In this document: positions 17,814 to 27,238 of the stretch, one piece after another
Layout: every line of letters begins with the position of its first letter
Numbering within the stretch: position 1 is the stretch's first letter
NCBI RefSeq assembly: GCF_018919065.1
Contig: NZ_JAHLQG010000040.1
Location: forward strand, 22,304 to 86,303
DNA length: 64,000 nt
Reading direction: 5' to 3'
Origin: Blautia sp. MSJ-9
Lineage (GTDB): Bacteria > Bacillota > Clostridia > Lachnospirales > Lachnospiraceae
The notes under the pieces: model-generated
What the model saw: only the letters and a program-made list of their open reading frames with translations
What the model was told of the DNA's origin: nothing
The model's database searches: none
Position numbers and translations under genes: made by a program

Positions 17814-18638
17814 ATGTCAGCAAGAGATAAAGCAAACAGAGTTCTGATCCATGTTATCCTGATACTGGTATCTATTACCATGCTGGTTCCTTTCTTATGG
17901 ATGATTCTGACAGCTTTCAAAACTATGACAGAGGCAACCTCTGTCAACCCGTTCGTAATTCTCCCGTCTACATGGAGATGGGACAGTTTTAGAGAAGTAA
18001 GCGCAAATATGGATTTCTTACATCTGTATATCAATACCTTACTTCTGATCCTGGGTCGTGTTGTATGTGCGGTTCTGACAGCAACACTGGCAGGCTATGC
18101 ATTTGGACGTCTGAACTTCAGGGGGAAAAACCTGATGTTCTCTCTGGTACTTTTCCAGATGATGGTGCCTGGACAGATCTTCATTATCCCACAGTACTTA
18201 ATGGTAAGTAAAATGGGAATGCTCAATACCATTTTTGCCTTGGTATTTCCTGGTATTGTTACTGCATTTGGTACATTCCTCCTCAAACAGGCTTATATGG
18301 GACTTCCGAAAGATCTGGAAGAGGCTGCACGCCTTGATGGATGTAACATCGGCCAGACCTTCCTGTTCATCATGGCTCCTCTGACACGTTCTTCCATGGT
18401 GGCACTGGGAATCTTCACAGCAGTATTTGCATACAAAGACCTGATGTGGCCTTTGATCTGTAACAAAGATGTAATGCCTCTGTCAGCAGCACTTGCAAAA
18501 ATGCAGGGACAGTACACCAACAATTATCCGCAGCTGATGGCAGCATCTCTGCTTGCATGTATCCCGATGATCGTACTGTATCTGATCTTCCAGAAACAGT
18601 TCATCGAAGGTATTGCAACATCCGGTGGTAAGCTGTAA
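17814..18638 (+). CDS. Sugar ABC transporter permease, MalG/UgpE type
   Basis: 274 aa, 12 nt after the first permease with AAGGAGGG before the ATG. Six predicted helices; conserved MLVPFLWMILTAFKT near the N-terminus, QMMVPGQIFIIPQYLM, and the EAA loop LEEAARLDGCNIGQTF (Glu169) followed by MAPLTRS. Partner of the preceding permease for carbohydrate uptake. Confidence 0.91.
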   Translation: MSARDKANRVLIHVILILVSITMLVPFLWMILTAFKTMTEATSVNPFVILPSTWRWDSFREVSANMDFLHLYINTLLLILGRVVCAVLTATLAGYAFGRLNFRGKNLMFSLVLFQMMVPGQIFIIPQYLMVSKMGMLNTIFALVFPGIVTAFGTFLLKQAYMGLPKDLEEAARLDGCNIGQTFLFIMAPLTRSSMVALGIFTAVFAYKDLMWPLICNKDVMPLSAALAKMQGQYTNNYPQLMAASLLACIPMIVLYLIFQKQFIEGIATSGGKL

Positions 18639-18710
18639 ATAAGTAAAAAAGTTTTGATAAAACAAAAAACAAAATGGTTCCTGTGGCGGAAATGATTCAC
18701 ATGAACTGTA

Positions 18711-18764
18711 CAGGCAGGCTTTTGTTATAAAAATGGAAAGTGAAACATAACAAAAGCTTGCCTG
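18711..18764 (+). promoter_or_regulatory. Strong intercistronic hairpin after permease genes
   Basis: CAGGCAGGCTTTTGTTAT and ATAACAAAAGCTTGCCTG form an 18-bp stem with one G-U pair and an 18-nt loop. There is no T run after it, so it is more likely an mRNA-stabilising or processing structure than a simple terminator. The other bases from 18,639 to 18,923 are A-rich and hold no gene. Confidence 0.6.
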
Positions 18765-18923
18765 AAACTGGATAAGGGAAACTTTGTTGCAGACATTACA
18801 TATTATATGCTGATATTTATAGAATGAAGTTGTAAATGTGAAGGTCAGGATAAAGCTGGAAACAGAAATAAAATTAAGAATAAGATTAATAAGAATAAGA
18901 TGATAAGGAAGGGGTAACAAAAA

Positions 18924-19589
18924 ATGAAACCAGGAAGTCTTTATGACAGGATATTTGGATTTTTAGGTCAGTTAATTGCGTTAAATTTACTATGGATCGT
19001 GTGCTCTCTTCCTGTGATTACAGCAGGGGCATCTACCACTGCTTTGTATTATTGTACATTAAAACTCCATAAGGATGGAGATATCCGGGTATTTCATGAC
19101 TTTTTTAAGAGCTTTAAGCAGAATTTCAAACAGTCAACTATTATCTGGATTCTGATGGCAGCAGTTGCAGTGTTTCTTTATATGGAAAAAGAATCTCTGG
19201 TGACTATGCCGGGTTCCATGTCACAGATTTTTAATTATGTGATCCTGGCGGTATGTATTCCGCTGATCGCTGTTGCACTGTATATATTTCCTACAGTAGC
19301 GGCATTTGAAAACAAAACAATGACTTTGATCACAAACGCATTTTATTTTGCGGTTAAACATATAGGATATGTAATAGCAGTGGCAGTGATCACGATCCTG
19401 CCAATGACTATGACACTTGTAGATGCAAAACTTTTTCCGGTCTATCTGCTGATCTGGCTGATGATGGGATTTTCCCTGACTGCCTATGCGGATTCCTGGT
19501 TTATGTGGAAGCTGTTCAAACCGTACTTTAAAGAGGACGAAGAGGAACATCATTATGTGGATTCGGAACCGGATCAGTATGCTTTTTGA
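18924..19589 (+). CDS. YesL/DUF624 family membrane protein
   Basis: 221 aa with about five hydrophobic helices. The start, with GSLYDRIFGFLGQLIALNLLW and CSLPVITAGASTTALYYC, is the DUF624 (YesL) signature. Family members are regularly found beside sugar ABC transporter genes of the same class and are thought to assist or modulate them, but their biochemical role is not established. AAGGAAGGGG precedes the ATG. It lies between the permeases and the second alpha-galactosidase and is probably in the same operon. Confidence 0.85.
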   Translation: MKPGSLYDRIFGFLGQLIALNLLWIVCSLPVITAGASTTALYYCTLKLHKDGDIRVFHDFFKSFKQNFKQSTIIWILMAAVAVFLYMEKESLVTMPGSMSQIFNYVILAVCIPLIAVALYIFPTVAAFENKTMTLITNAFYFAVKHIGYVIAVAVITILPMTMTLVDAKLFPVYLLIWLMMGFSLTAYADSWFMWKLFKPYFKEDEEEHHYVDSEPDQYAF

Positions 19590-19749
19590 AAAAACTCTTT
19601 TACTTTAACTGCAAATATCACACTGAATAAAAAAGATATGCAGTTATGGAAAAGCAAAGATTTGTAAGAGTTTATCCGACTGATAGTAATGAAAAGATAG
19701 ATGCAACATCTATAAAATAGAAAGAACAAAGAAATGAGAGGTACAGAGT

Positions 19750-21951
19750 ATGGAATGGATTAAGTATCATGAGGCAGAGAAAGTATTCGAGCTGAAAACA
19801 GAAAACAGCACCTATCAGATGCAGGTAAGAGAGTATGATACTCTGGTTCATCTGTATTATGGAAGCCCGGTAGGTGATTCCCTGATCACAGACAGAATCG
19901 TGGGTGTAGACAGAGGGTTCTCCGGAAACCCATATGAAGCAGGAAAAGATAAAACATTTTCCCTGGATACTCTGCCACAGGAATACACAGCATATGGAAA
20001 TGGCGATTACCGCATCAATGGTCTGGAAACGGAACAGGCAGACGGCAGCGATACTGCAAATCTGAAATTTGAGTCTTATGAAATCCGTAAAGGAAAATAC
20101 AGTCTGAAGGGTCTTCCTGCAATGTTTGCGAAGGAAGACGAAGCAGAGACATTGGAGATTGTTCTGGCAGACCGCGTAAGCGGACTGAAAGCACATCTTC
20201 TTTATGGGGTATTTCCACATCTGGATGTGATCACCAGAGCCGTTCGTCTGGAACAGACAGGTGAAAAGCCTGTTACAGTAAAAAAAGCAATGTCCATGGA
20301 AATGGATTTTGAATACAGAGAAATGGACGCAGTTCACTTCTACGGCAGACACAACATGGAACGTCAGATGGAAAGAATTCACCTGAGTCATGGAAACTGG
20401 TCAGTGGGAAGCATCCGTGGTGCATCCAGTCACCATCATAATCCATTTGTGATCCTCTGCGACAGAGATACAGAAGAGACACATGGAAGCTGTTATGGTT
20501 ATGCACTGGCATACAGCGGAAACTTTGCATTTGAGTCAGAGGTAGATCAGGTAGGTCATACCCGTGTAACAATGGGAATTCATCCATATCATTTCTCATG
20601 GACTCTGGAAAAGGGAGATACATTTGAGACTCCGGAAGTGATCATGGCATATTCAGAAGAGGGATTTGGAAAACTTTCCAGAATATATCATGATGCATAC
20701 AGAAATAACCTGATCCGCAGTAAATACGTAGAACAGCCGAGACCAATTTTGGTAAACAACTGGGAAGCAACCTATTTTGATTTCGATGCAGATAAACTGT
20801 ACCACATTGCAGAAGAAGCAAAGAATATCGGTCTGGATATGTTTGTTCTGGATGACGGATGGTTTGGCAAGCGAGACAATGACTGGTGTGCACTTGGTGA
20901 CTGGGAAGTAAATGAAGAGAAGATCAAAGGTGGACTTCCGGCACTGGCAGGGAGAATCCATGGTCTTGGCCTGAAATTCGGTCTGTGGGTAGAACCGGAA
21001 ATGATTTCAGAGGACAGTGATCTCTACAGAGAACATCCGGACTGGGCTCTGAAGATTCCGGGACGTGCCATGAACAGAAGCAGACATCAGCTGAACCTGG
21101 ACATTACCAGAAAAGAAGTCCGTGACCATATCATGAATCAGATTTTCAAAGTTCTTGATGCATGCAAAGCAGACTATGTAAAATGGGATATGAACCGTAG
21201 TGTAGATAACGTATTCTCTGCGGCACTGCCGAAAGAACGTCAGGGAGAGGTTTATCACAGATATGTACTTGCAGTTTATGAAATGATGGAAAGCCTTGTA
21301 CAGAGATATCCAGATCTCCTGTTTGAATCCTGTTCAGGCGGCGGCGGAAGGTTTGATGCGGGAATGCTTTATTACTCTCCACAGATCTGGTGCAGTGATA
21401 ACACAGATGCCATTGACAGACTGAAGATTCAGTACGGTACTTCTTTTGGATATCCGGTAAGCGCAATGGGCGCCCATGTCAGTGTATGCCCGAATCACCA
21501 GTCCGGCAGAATTACACCATTCGAGACAAGAGGAACGGTTGCATCTGCCGGTACATTCGGCTACGAACTGGATCTGATGAAGATGTCCGAAGAAGATAAA
21601 AAGACAGCCAGAGAACAGATCCTGAAATACAAAGAGATTGAACATCTGGTACAGTCAGGAGATTACTATCGTCTGGTAAATCCATTCGAAAACAACAATC
21701 ATGTACTCTGGCAGTTTGTATCTAAGGATAAGAAAGAGACTGTTGTATGCGGAGTAAGACTCCACAGTGAAGCAAATCCATATATTTACCTATTCTGTCC
21801 ACAGGGACTGGATGCAGATCTCCACTATGAAGACACTGCAACCGGAAAAGTATACACAGGCGCAGCACTGATGAAAGCAGGCCTGCCATTACCACTGACA
21901 ACAGGCGATTACCAGCCAATCAGATTTACATTTAAGGCAGTGGAGAAATAA
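19750..21951 (+). CDS. Alpha-galactosidase, glycoside hydrolase family 36 (second copy)
   Basis: 733 aa, cytoplasmic. Same fold and motif order as the enzyme at 12,023: RPILVNNWEATYFDF, VLDDGWFG, LGDWEVN, LWVEPEMI, nucleophile Asp480 in KWDMNRS, acid/base Asp550 in WCSDNTD. The sequences differ throughout, including WCSDN here versus WTSDD there, so these are old paralogues that may prefer different alpha-galactosides. GAGAGG lies 7 nt before the ATG. Its position after the ABC transporter and YesL genes suggests it acts on what that transporter imports. Confidence 0.92.
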   Translation: MEWIKYHEAEKVFELKTENSTYQMQVREYDTLVHLYYGSPVGDSLITDRIVGVDRGFSGNPYEAGKDKTFSLDTLPQEYTAYGNGDYRINGLETEQADGSDTANLKFESYEIRKGKYSLKGLPAMFAKEDEAETLEIVLADRVSGLKAHLLYGVFPHLDVITRAVRLEQTGEKPVTVKKAMSMEMDFEYREMDAVHFYGRHNMERQMERIHLSHGNWSVGSIRGASSHHHNPFVILCDRDTEETHGSCYGYALAYSGNFAFESEVDQVGHTRVTMGIHPYHFSWTLEKGDTFETPEVIMAYSEEGFGKLSRIYHDAYRNNLIRSKYVEQPRPILVNNWEATYFDFDADKLYHIAEEAKNIGLDMFVLDDGWFGKRDNDWCALGDWEVNEEKIKGGLPALAGRIHGLGLKFGLWVEPEMISEDSDLYREHPDWALKIPGRAMNRSRHQLNLDITRKEVRDHIMNQIFKVLDACKADYVKWDMNRSVDNVFSAALPKERQGEVYHRYVLAVYEMMESLVQRYPDLLFESCSGGGGRFDAGMLYYSPQIWCSDNTDAIDRLKIQYGTSFGYPVSAMGAHVSVCPNHQSGRITPFETRGTVASAGTFGYELDLMKMSEEDKKTAREQILKYKEIEHLVQSGDYYRLVNPFENNNHVLWQFVSKDKKETVVCGVRLHSEANPYIYLFCPQGLDADLHYEDTATGKVYTGAALMKAGLPLPLTTGDYQPIRFTFKAVEK

Positions 21952-22002
21952 TTTAACCAAATCAAGTAAGTTCCCTGCTTCAATTGCGAATATCCGCTTG
22001 AC

Positions 22003-22048
22003 CTATAGCAATCCTCTTAAATGCATTATTTTAGAGGATCGCTATAAA
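22003..22048 (+). terminator. Hairpin after second alpha-galactosidase
   Basis: TATAGCAATCCTCTTAAA pairs with TTTTAGAGGATCGCTATA with two mismatches; no clear T run follows. It may stabilise or end the upstream transcript together with the terminator at 22,105. Confidence 0.4.
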
Positions 22049-22104
22049 TCACGTAGCTCGTTGCTTTTATTGCGAATAACAGATTGAATTTTATAAAGAG
22101 ATGA

Positions 22105-22140
22105 AAAAGGAGACTGCAGAAAAATATGTAGTCTCCTTTT
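22105..22140. terminator. Bidirectional terminator between alpha-galactosidase and DUF1836 genes
   Basis: Perfect 11-bp stem AAAAGGAGACT / AGTCTCCTTTT with a 14-nt loop between converging genes; A and T runs allow use in both directions. Confidence 0.85.
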
Positions 22141-22168
22141 AGTAATTCAGTATCTGTCTGTTTGATTA

Positions 22169-22786
22169 CTATTTTTTCTTTTTAGAATCATGCTCCGTTG
22201 ATGGATGCATCCCGTCGATCAGGTGCTCGATCATCATCTTCTTCACATAAACATCAAAACTCAGCAGACAGATAAAGGAAAATCTCTTCAGATTCTCCTG
22301 ATCTTCATCATCTGCATCTCCGAAAGTATCCTGCGCTGTTTTGTATTTGCGGAGCAGGTCTTTCTTGAGAGATTCGATCTGTTCTTTCTCCATGCTGAAA
22401 ACTTCATTATAAATATAAGTCATATCTTTCTCAGTCATGGACTTGAAATATTTCTGCGCGATCGGCGTGAGCAGAGTCTGAATATCATTGATGGAAAGAA
22501 TATTCTTGAAATAATAAATAAAGATCAGCATCAGGATATGCTCACGGGAATAACGCTTCTTCTCCGGCGGAGGGAGAAGTTTATTCTTGGCATAATTATT
22601 GATCATGGTCTTAGTGAGGATCTTGTCCTCATCATAACGTTTGGTAGATGCGAGCTGCTCTTCCATAAATGTAGTCACCTGATCCATGTATAATTCAATA
22701 TTTGGAATATCTTCCGGTTTAATATAATCAATTCTGGACACACTTTCCAGAATACTGTTTATCATATCTTTTTCATCGATTGTCAT
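22169..22786 (-). CDS. DUF1836 domain-containing protein
   Basis: 205 aa. The middle part resembles DUF1836, a MerR-like helix-turn-helix family of Clostridia: KTMINNYAKNKLLPPPEKKRYSREH followed by an all-helical region with FYYFKNILSINDIQTLL-like residues (IYYFKNILSINDIQTLLTP). The lysine-rich tail is disordered. It is probably a transcription regulator or sporulation/cell-state factor; no target is known. AGAGGTG precedes the start on this strand. Transcribed away from pcrA with a shared 226-bp upstream region. Confidence 0.8.
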   Translation of the reverse strand: MTIDEKDMINSILESVSRIDYIKPEDIPNIELYMDQVTTFMEEQLASTKRYDEDKILTKTMINNYAKNKLLPPPEKKRYSREHILMLIFIYYFKNILSINDIQTLLTPIAQKYFKSMTEKDMTYIYNEVFSMEKEQIESLKKDLLRKYKTAQDTFGDADDEDQENLKRFSFICLLSFDVYVKKMMIEHLIDGMHPSTEHDSKKKK

Positions 22787-22939
22787 CTTTAATCACCTCT
22801 GTCCCCTATTATATAGTTTTAAATACTACTTGTAAATGTTTTTTTTACTGAATTGTCGAGGAAATTGCCGGTTACTGTTTGTATGCTTTTATTCTGCGGG
22901 GGGATGCATATGTAAAAATAAATTTCTAAAAGTAACCTG

Positions 22940-22968
22940 TTGTAGGGGAACAGGTTTTTGTGTATAAT
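22940..22968 (+). promoter_or_regulatory. Sigma-A promoter of pcrA overlapped by a hairpin
   Basis: TTGTAG (22940-22945), 17-nt spacer, TATAAT (22963-22968) with an upstream TG. The stem AACCTGTT / AACAGGTT (22934-22956) followed by TTTT lies over the -35 box and spacer, so it could be an operator rather than a terminator. Confidence 0.55.
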
Positions 22969-23012
22969 TGTTAAGATATGCAACAGTAACTCGACAAGAG
23001 ATAGGAGAGAAA

Positions 23013-25250
23013 ATGAACGACATTTACAGTACATTAAATCCCCCACAGCAGGAAGCTGTCTACCACACAGACGGCCCATTGCTGATCCTGGCGGGAGCGG
23101 GTTCGGGAAAGACGCGAGTGCTGACCCACCGTATTGCTTACCTGATAGATGAAAAGGGTGTAAATCCCTGGAATATCCTGGCTATCACTTTCACAAACAA
23201 AGCAGCCAGTGAGATGAGAGAACGAGTAGATAAGATCGTAGGCTTCGGCTCAGAGAGTATCTGGGTGTCCACCTTCCATTCCACCTGCGTGCGAATCCTG
23301 CGCAGACACATTGACCGTCTGGGATTCGACACCAGATTTGCCATCTACGATACAGAAGATCAGAAAACTCTGATGAAAGAAATCTGCAGAAAGCTGAACA
23401 TTGATACTAAGATCTACAAGGAACGTTCCCTTCTTGCGCAGATTTCTCATGCAAAAGACGAACTGATCACACCGGATGAAATGGAACTGAATGCAGGCGG
23501 TGATTTTAATAAGAAGAAAGTCGCAGCAGTATACCGTGAATACCAGGCATCCCTGCGTAAAAACAATGCGCTGGACTTCGATGATCTGATCGTAAAGACA
23601 GTGGAACTTTTCCAGAACTGCGGAGATGTTCTTGAGAACTATCAGGAACGCTTCAAATATATTATGGTAGATGAGTATCAGGACACCAACACTGCACAAT
23701 TCAAATTTGTAAGTCTGCTGGCTTCCAAATATGAGAATCTCTGCGTTGTCGGTGATGATGACCAGTCTATCTACAAGTTCCGTGGTGCAAATATCGGAAA
23801 CATTCTCGGATTTGAGCACGTGTTCCCGGATGCAAAAGTAATCCGTCTGGAACAGAATTACCGTTCCACCAAGAACATCCTGAGTGCAGCCAACGAAGTG
23901 ATCGCAAACAATGCATCCCGTAAATCTAAGACACTCTGGACAGAGAACCCGGAAGGCGACCTGATCCATTTCCGTCAGTTTATGAATGGATACGAAGAAG
24001 CAGAATATGTAGTAGGTGAGATTTCCAGAGCACACAGAGAGAACGGCGCGAAGTACAAAGACTGTGCAGTCCTGTACAGAACCAATGCTCAGTCCCGACT
24101 CTTTGAAGAGAAGTGCCTGCTTGCGAACATTCCTTACAAGATTGTAGGGGGCGTAAACTTCTATGCACGTAAAGAAATCAAAGACCTGTTATGTTATCTG
24201 AAAACTATCGACAATTCCAGAGATGACCTTGCAGTCCGCAGGATTATTAATGTGCCGAAGCGAGGAATCGGAGCTACAACCCTTGGCAGAATTCAAGATT
24301 ATGCAGATAAGATGAGCGTCAGTTTCTATGATGCTCTGCGTGTGGCAGAAGAGGTTCCATCTATTGGAAGAAGCCTTTCCAAGATTGATGGATTTGTGAC
24401 CTTTATTCAGAGTTTAAAGAGTAAAGCGGAATCCTACACAGTCCGTGAACTTCTGGAAGAAGTAATCGAACTTACAGGATATGTGGCAGAACTGAAAGCG
24501 GAAGATACCGAAGAATCACAGGCAAGGATCGAGAATATCGATGAACTTATTTCCAAGGCAGAATCTTATCAGGAAGCCATGGAAGAACAGGGACAGCCGG
24601 CTACACTTTCAGGATTTCTGGAAGAGATTGCGCTGATCGCAGACATTGACAGTGTTGACCCGGATCAGGATTATGTGCTTCTTATGACTTTACATAGTGC
24701 CAAAGGTCTGGAGTTCCCGAGAGTTTTTCTGGTTGGAATGGAAGACGGAATTTTCCCGTCTTATATGTCCATTGTATCAGACGACAGATCCGATCTGGAA
24801 GAAGAAAGACGCCTTTGTTATGTAGGAATCACAAGAGCCATGGAGGATCTGACTCTGACAAGCGCCAGACAGCGAATGATCCGGGGGGATGTGCAGTACA
24901 ACAAAGTTTCCAGATTTGTCCGCGAAATCCCGCGTGAACTTGTAGATATGGGACAGACAGCAACACCGGAAAAGAAGAAACAGATCGCAGATATGATCCA
25001 GGCAGACAGCAGCCTTGCCAAGATGAAAATGGCACTGGCAGCGAAGCCATTCAAGCCAAGGGAATTCAAAGTCACCAAGGCAGCGTCCTTAGACTATGAA
25101 GTGGGAGATACGGTACGTCACATTAAATTTGGCGTGGGAATCGTCAAAGACATTGTAGACGGCGGAAGAGATTACGAAGTCACGGTTGATTTTGATAAAG
25201 TGGGAGTCAAAAAGATGTTTGCAGGTTTTGCGAAATTGAAGAAACTGTGA
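23013..25250 (+). CDS. pcrA: ATP-dependent DNA helicase PcrA/UvrD (UvrD/Rep superfamily 1A)
   Basis: 745 aa from ATG 23013, which follows ATAGGAGAG by 5 nt; the frame is open further upstream but has no ribosome site. 3'-5' DNA helicase for excision repair, rolling-circle replication and removal of recombination intermediates. Motifs in order: Q-motif LNPPQQEAV, Walker A LAGAGSGKTRVL, TFTNKAA, motif II VDEYQDTN, DDQSIYKFRGA, EQNYRS, LHSAKGLEFPRVF, YVGITRA. The C-terminal 60 residues hold the Tudor-like RNA-polymerase-binding domain (DTVRHIKFGVGIV, KKMFAGFAKLKKL). It is a single-gene unit as far as visible. Confidence 0.94.
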   Translation: MNDIYSTLNPPQQEAVYHTDGPLLILAGAGSGKTRVLTHRIAYLIDEKGVNPWNILAITFTNKAASEMRERVDKIVGFGSESIWVSTFHSTCVRILRRHIDRLGFDTRFAIYDTEDQKTLMKEICRKLNIDTKIYKERSLLAQISHAKDELITPDEMELNAGGDFNKKKVAAVYREYQASLRKNNALDFDDLIVKTVELFQNCGDVLENYQERFKYIMVDEYQDTNTAQFKFVSLLASKYENLCVVGDDDQSIYKFRGANIGNILGFEHVFPDAKVIRLEQNYRSTKNILSAANEVIANNASRKSKTLWTENPEGDLIHFRQFMNGYEEAEYVVGEISRAHRENGAKYKDCAVLYRTNAQSRLFEEKCLLANIPYKIVGGVNFYARKEIKDLLCYLKTIDNSRDDLAVRRIINVPKRGIGATTLGRIQDYADKMSVSFYDALRVAEEVPSIGRSLSKIDGFVTFIQSLKSKAESYTVRELLEEVIELTGYVAELKAEDTEESQARIENIDELISKAESYQEAMEEQGQPATLSGFLEEIALIADIDSVDPDQDYVLLMTLHSAKGLEFPRVFLVGMEDGIFPSYMSIVSDDRSDLEEERRLCYVGITRAMEDLTLTSARQRMIRGDVQYNKVSRFVREIPRELVDMGQTATPEKKKQIADMIQADSSLAKMKMALAAKPFKPREFKVTKAASLDYEVGDTVRHIKFGVGIVKDIVDGGRDYEVTVDFDKVGVKKMFAGFAKLKKL

Positions 25251-25427
25251 TAATGAAATCAGGTAGTTTGGACCTGAACATTGTATAAAACAGGATTTGG
25301 GCATTCTATATTCAGTGATATGTCCGGGAACGTCTGACGGTCCGGCAGGATATAAGACCAGCAGGGTTTTGAGAAAGCGGACAATCTGAAACACAGGTTG
25401 TAACAGATCCGGGAGAGGAAAAAAATT

Positions 25428-26687
25428 ATGAGTAAAAACACAAAAGACGCAGTAGAAGATAAGGATTATTCCCTTGAGCGTGTACCAGCCACAGCAAGAA
25501 AAGGTTTCTGGCCGATGTTCTTTATTATGCTTGGGTTCACATTCTTTTCAGCCAGCATGAGTGTCGGTGCAAAGCTGGGAATCGGGCTGAACCTGCAGGG
25601 ATTTATCTGGGCAGTACTGATCGGAAGTATTGTGCTGGGTGCCTATACGGGGGTACTTGGCTACATCGGAAGTCACACCGGTATGTCGCTGGATCTGCTT
25701 GCACAGCATTCTTTCGGTAAAAAAGGTTCTTACCTGCCATCCGCACTGATCAGTTTCACACAGATCGGATGGTTCGGTGTAGGTGCAGCCATGTTTGCCA
25801 TTCCGGCAGCAGAAGTGCTCCATGTATCACCGGTAGTCCTGGTAGTGATCGCGGGTGTGTGCATGACACTTTCTGCATACCGCGGAATTGAAGGACTGGA
25901 AATCGTAAGTTATATTTCCGTACCGTTAATTGCAGTCCTTGGTATTTATTCCATGAGCCTTGCAATTGGACAGGGCGGCGGTCTGGAAGCAGTATTTGCC
26001 AAGAGTCAGGGAACACTGACCATTGCAGGCGGAGCTGGTCTGGTTATCGGTTCCTTTGTCAGCGGCGGAACAGCAACACCAAACTTCACCCGTTATGCAA
26101 AGACAAACAAGATTGCCATTATTACAACTGTGATCGCATTCTTTGTAGGAAACTCCCTGATGTTTGCATTTGGTGCTACAGGCGGTGCTTTTACAGGAAA
26201 AGACGATATTTTCTACGTTATGATCGCACAGGGACTGACAGTTCCGGCACTGATCGCACTGGGAGCAAACATCTGGACCACCAATGACAATGCACTTTAC
26301 ACATCCGGACTTGGGCTTTCCAACATCACAAAAATCCGCAAGAAACCAATGGTGGTGATCGCTGGCGTGATTGGAACCGTGCTTTCTATCTGGCTTTACA
26401 ACAATTTTGTAGGATGGCTCAACTTCCTGAATGCAGCTCTCCCGCCGGTAGGTGCACTGATCTCTCTGGATTTCTTTTTACACAAATCCGACTATGAGTC
26501 AGGCGCAGAAGCAAAGAAAGAAGTGAAATGGGGCTCCGTTATTGGTGTAATCTGCGGTGCACTTGCAGGAAACCTGATCCCTGGAGGAATCGCTTCTATC
26601 AATGCCATGGTTGTAGCAGTCATCTGTTATTTTGTGATCGGAGCGATTGCAAAAGACGGAGAAGTAAGTGATAAAGTTTTTTCGTAA
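25428..26687 (+). CDS. codB: Cytosine permease-like NCS1 transporter
   Basis: 419 aa with about 12 TM helices, the size of CodB. The NCS1 features are visible: LERVPATARKGFWPMFFIMLGFTFF at the N-terminus, GIGLNLQGF, GSHTGMSLDLLAQHSFG, a helix with GGTATPNFTRYAK, and NDNALYTSGLGLSN. It likely imports cytosine or a related pyrimidine with a cation. In many bacteria codB is followed by codA (cytosine deaminase); here codA is missing and a broken hydro-lyase gene begins 8 nt after the stop. GGGAGAGG lies 8 nt before the ATG. The 177 nt upstream can form several short hairpins (for example ACAATCTG / CAGGTTGT) but match no riboswitch that I recognise. Confidence 0.85.
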   Translation: MSKNTKDAVEDKDYSLERVPATARKGFWPMFFIMLGFTFFSASMSVGAKLGIGLNLQGFIWAVLIGSIVLGAYTGVLGYIGSHTGMSLDLLAQHSFGKKGSYLPSALISFTQIGWFGVGAAMFAIPAAEVLHVSPVVLVVIAGVCMTLSAYRGIEGLEIVSYISVPLIAVLGIYSMSLAIGQGGGLEAVFAKSQGTLTIAGGAGLVIGSFVSGGTATPNFTRYAKTNKIAIITTVIAFFVGNSLMFAFGATGGAFTGKDDIFYVMIAQGLTVPALIALGANIWTTNDNALYTSGLGLSNITKIRKKPMVVIAGVIGTVLSIWLYNNFVGWLNFLNAALPPVGALISLDFFLHKSDYESGAEAKKEVKWGSVIGVICGALAGNLIPGGIASINAMVVAVICYFVIGAIAKDGEVSDKVFS

Positions 26688-26690
26688 GAT

Positions 26691-26959
26691 AAATCTTGTA
26701 CAAAGCGATCCATTGTGTATTCCCTGCAGGAAACGGAGTAGTAGCAGCTACAGAAGTAGAAGAGATTGTAGATGCTCAGTGGAGAGATCTGGGAATGCCA
26801 GAAACATTATGGCACTGTCGCGTAAAAGAATTCGGACCTCTGATCGTATCCATCGATACAGAAGGACGCAATCTTTTCGAAGAAAACAAAGTGATCTTCA
26901 ATGAAAGAAAAGAAAAAGCCATTGAAGAGATCTGTAAACACGTAAGCTTTATTAAATAA
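26691..26959 (+). pseudogene. 5'-truncated L(+)-tartrate dehydratase / class I fumarase beta subunit
   Basis: About 88 residues matching the C-terminal part of the TtdB/FumA-beta family: [44 protein letters not shown], then [16 protein letters not shown]. The family's N-terminal half is absent, and a TAA in frame lies directly before the fragment, 4 nt after the codB stop. A deletion most likely joined the codB tail to this gene. No ribosome site precedes the first TTG (26696), so the remnant is probably not made. Confidence 0.75.
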
Positions 26960-27005
26960 GATACTATACACAAAAAAGTATAACCTCAAAAATATACTGC
27001 CATCT

Positions 27006-27056
27006 GAAGAGCCATGCAAAGAAGTAATGATAACTTCCGGCATGGCTCTTCTTTTG
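27006..27056 (+). terminator. Rho-independent terminator after the ttdB remnant
   Basis: Perfect 12-bp stem GAAGAGCCATGC / GCATGGCTCTTC with an inner GAAGT / ACTTC pairing, followed by TTTTG. Confidence 0.85.
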
Positions 27057-27121
27057 TAGATTTGTTTTGAATATAAAACAATTTTGGACGTTTATGTTTA
27101 GATTTCAGGTAGAATATTTTT

Positions 27122-27127
27122 TATAAT
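27122..27127 (+). promoter_or_regulatory. Possible -10 box for the SBP/GGDEF operon
   Basis: TATAAT at 27122-27127 with a weak TTAGAT 18 nt upstream, about 110 nt before the start codon at 27239. The long leader holds no further recognisable signal. Confidence 0.35.
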
Positions 27128-27238
27128 TGTAGTAAAGTAGGAATCAGATGGATATTGTTGTTGTATAGTTGAGGGAATATAGATGATTTTGGATGTCTGA
27201 CAGAGCAATATCAGCACAATGGAGAAAGTATAAGAAAT

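Noticed and set aside
25251..25427. Possible purine-type riboswitch before the codB-like gene
   Set aside because: The conserved junction bases of purine riboswitches (for example a UUUCUACC-like stretch) are not there; only short ordinary hairpins were found.
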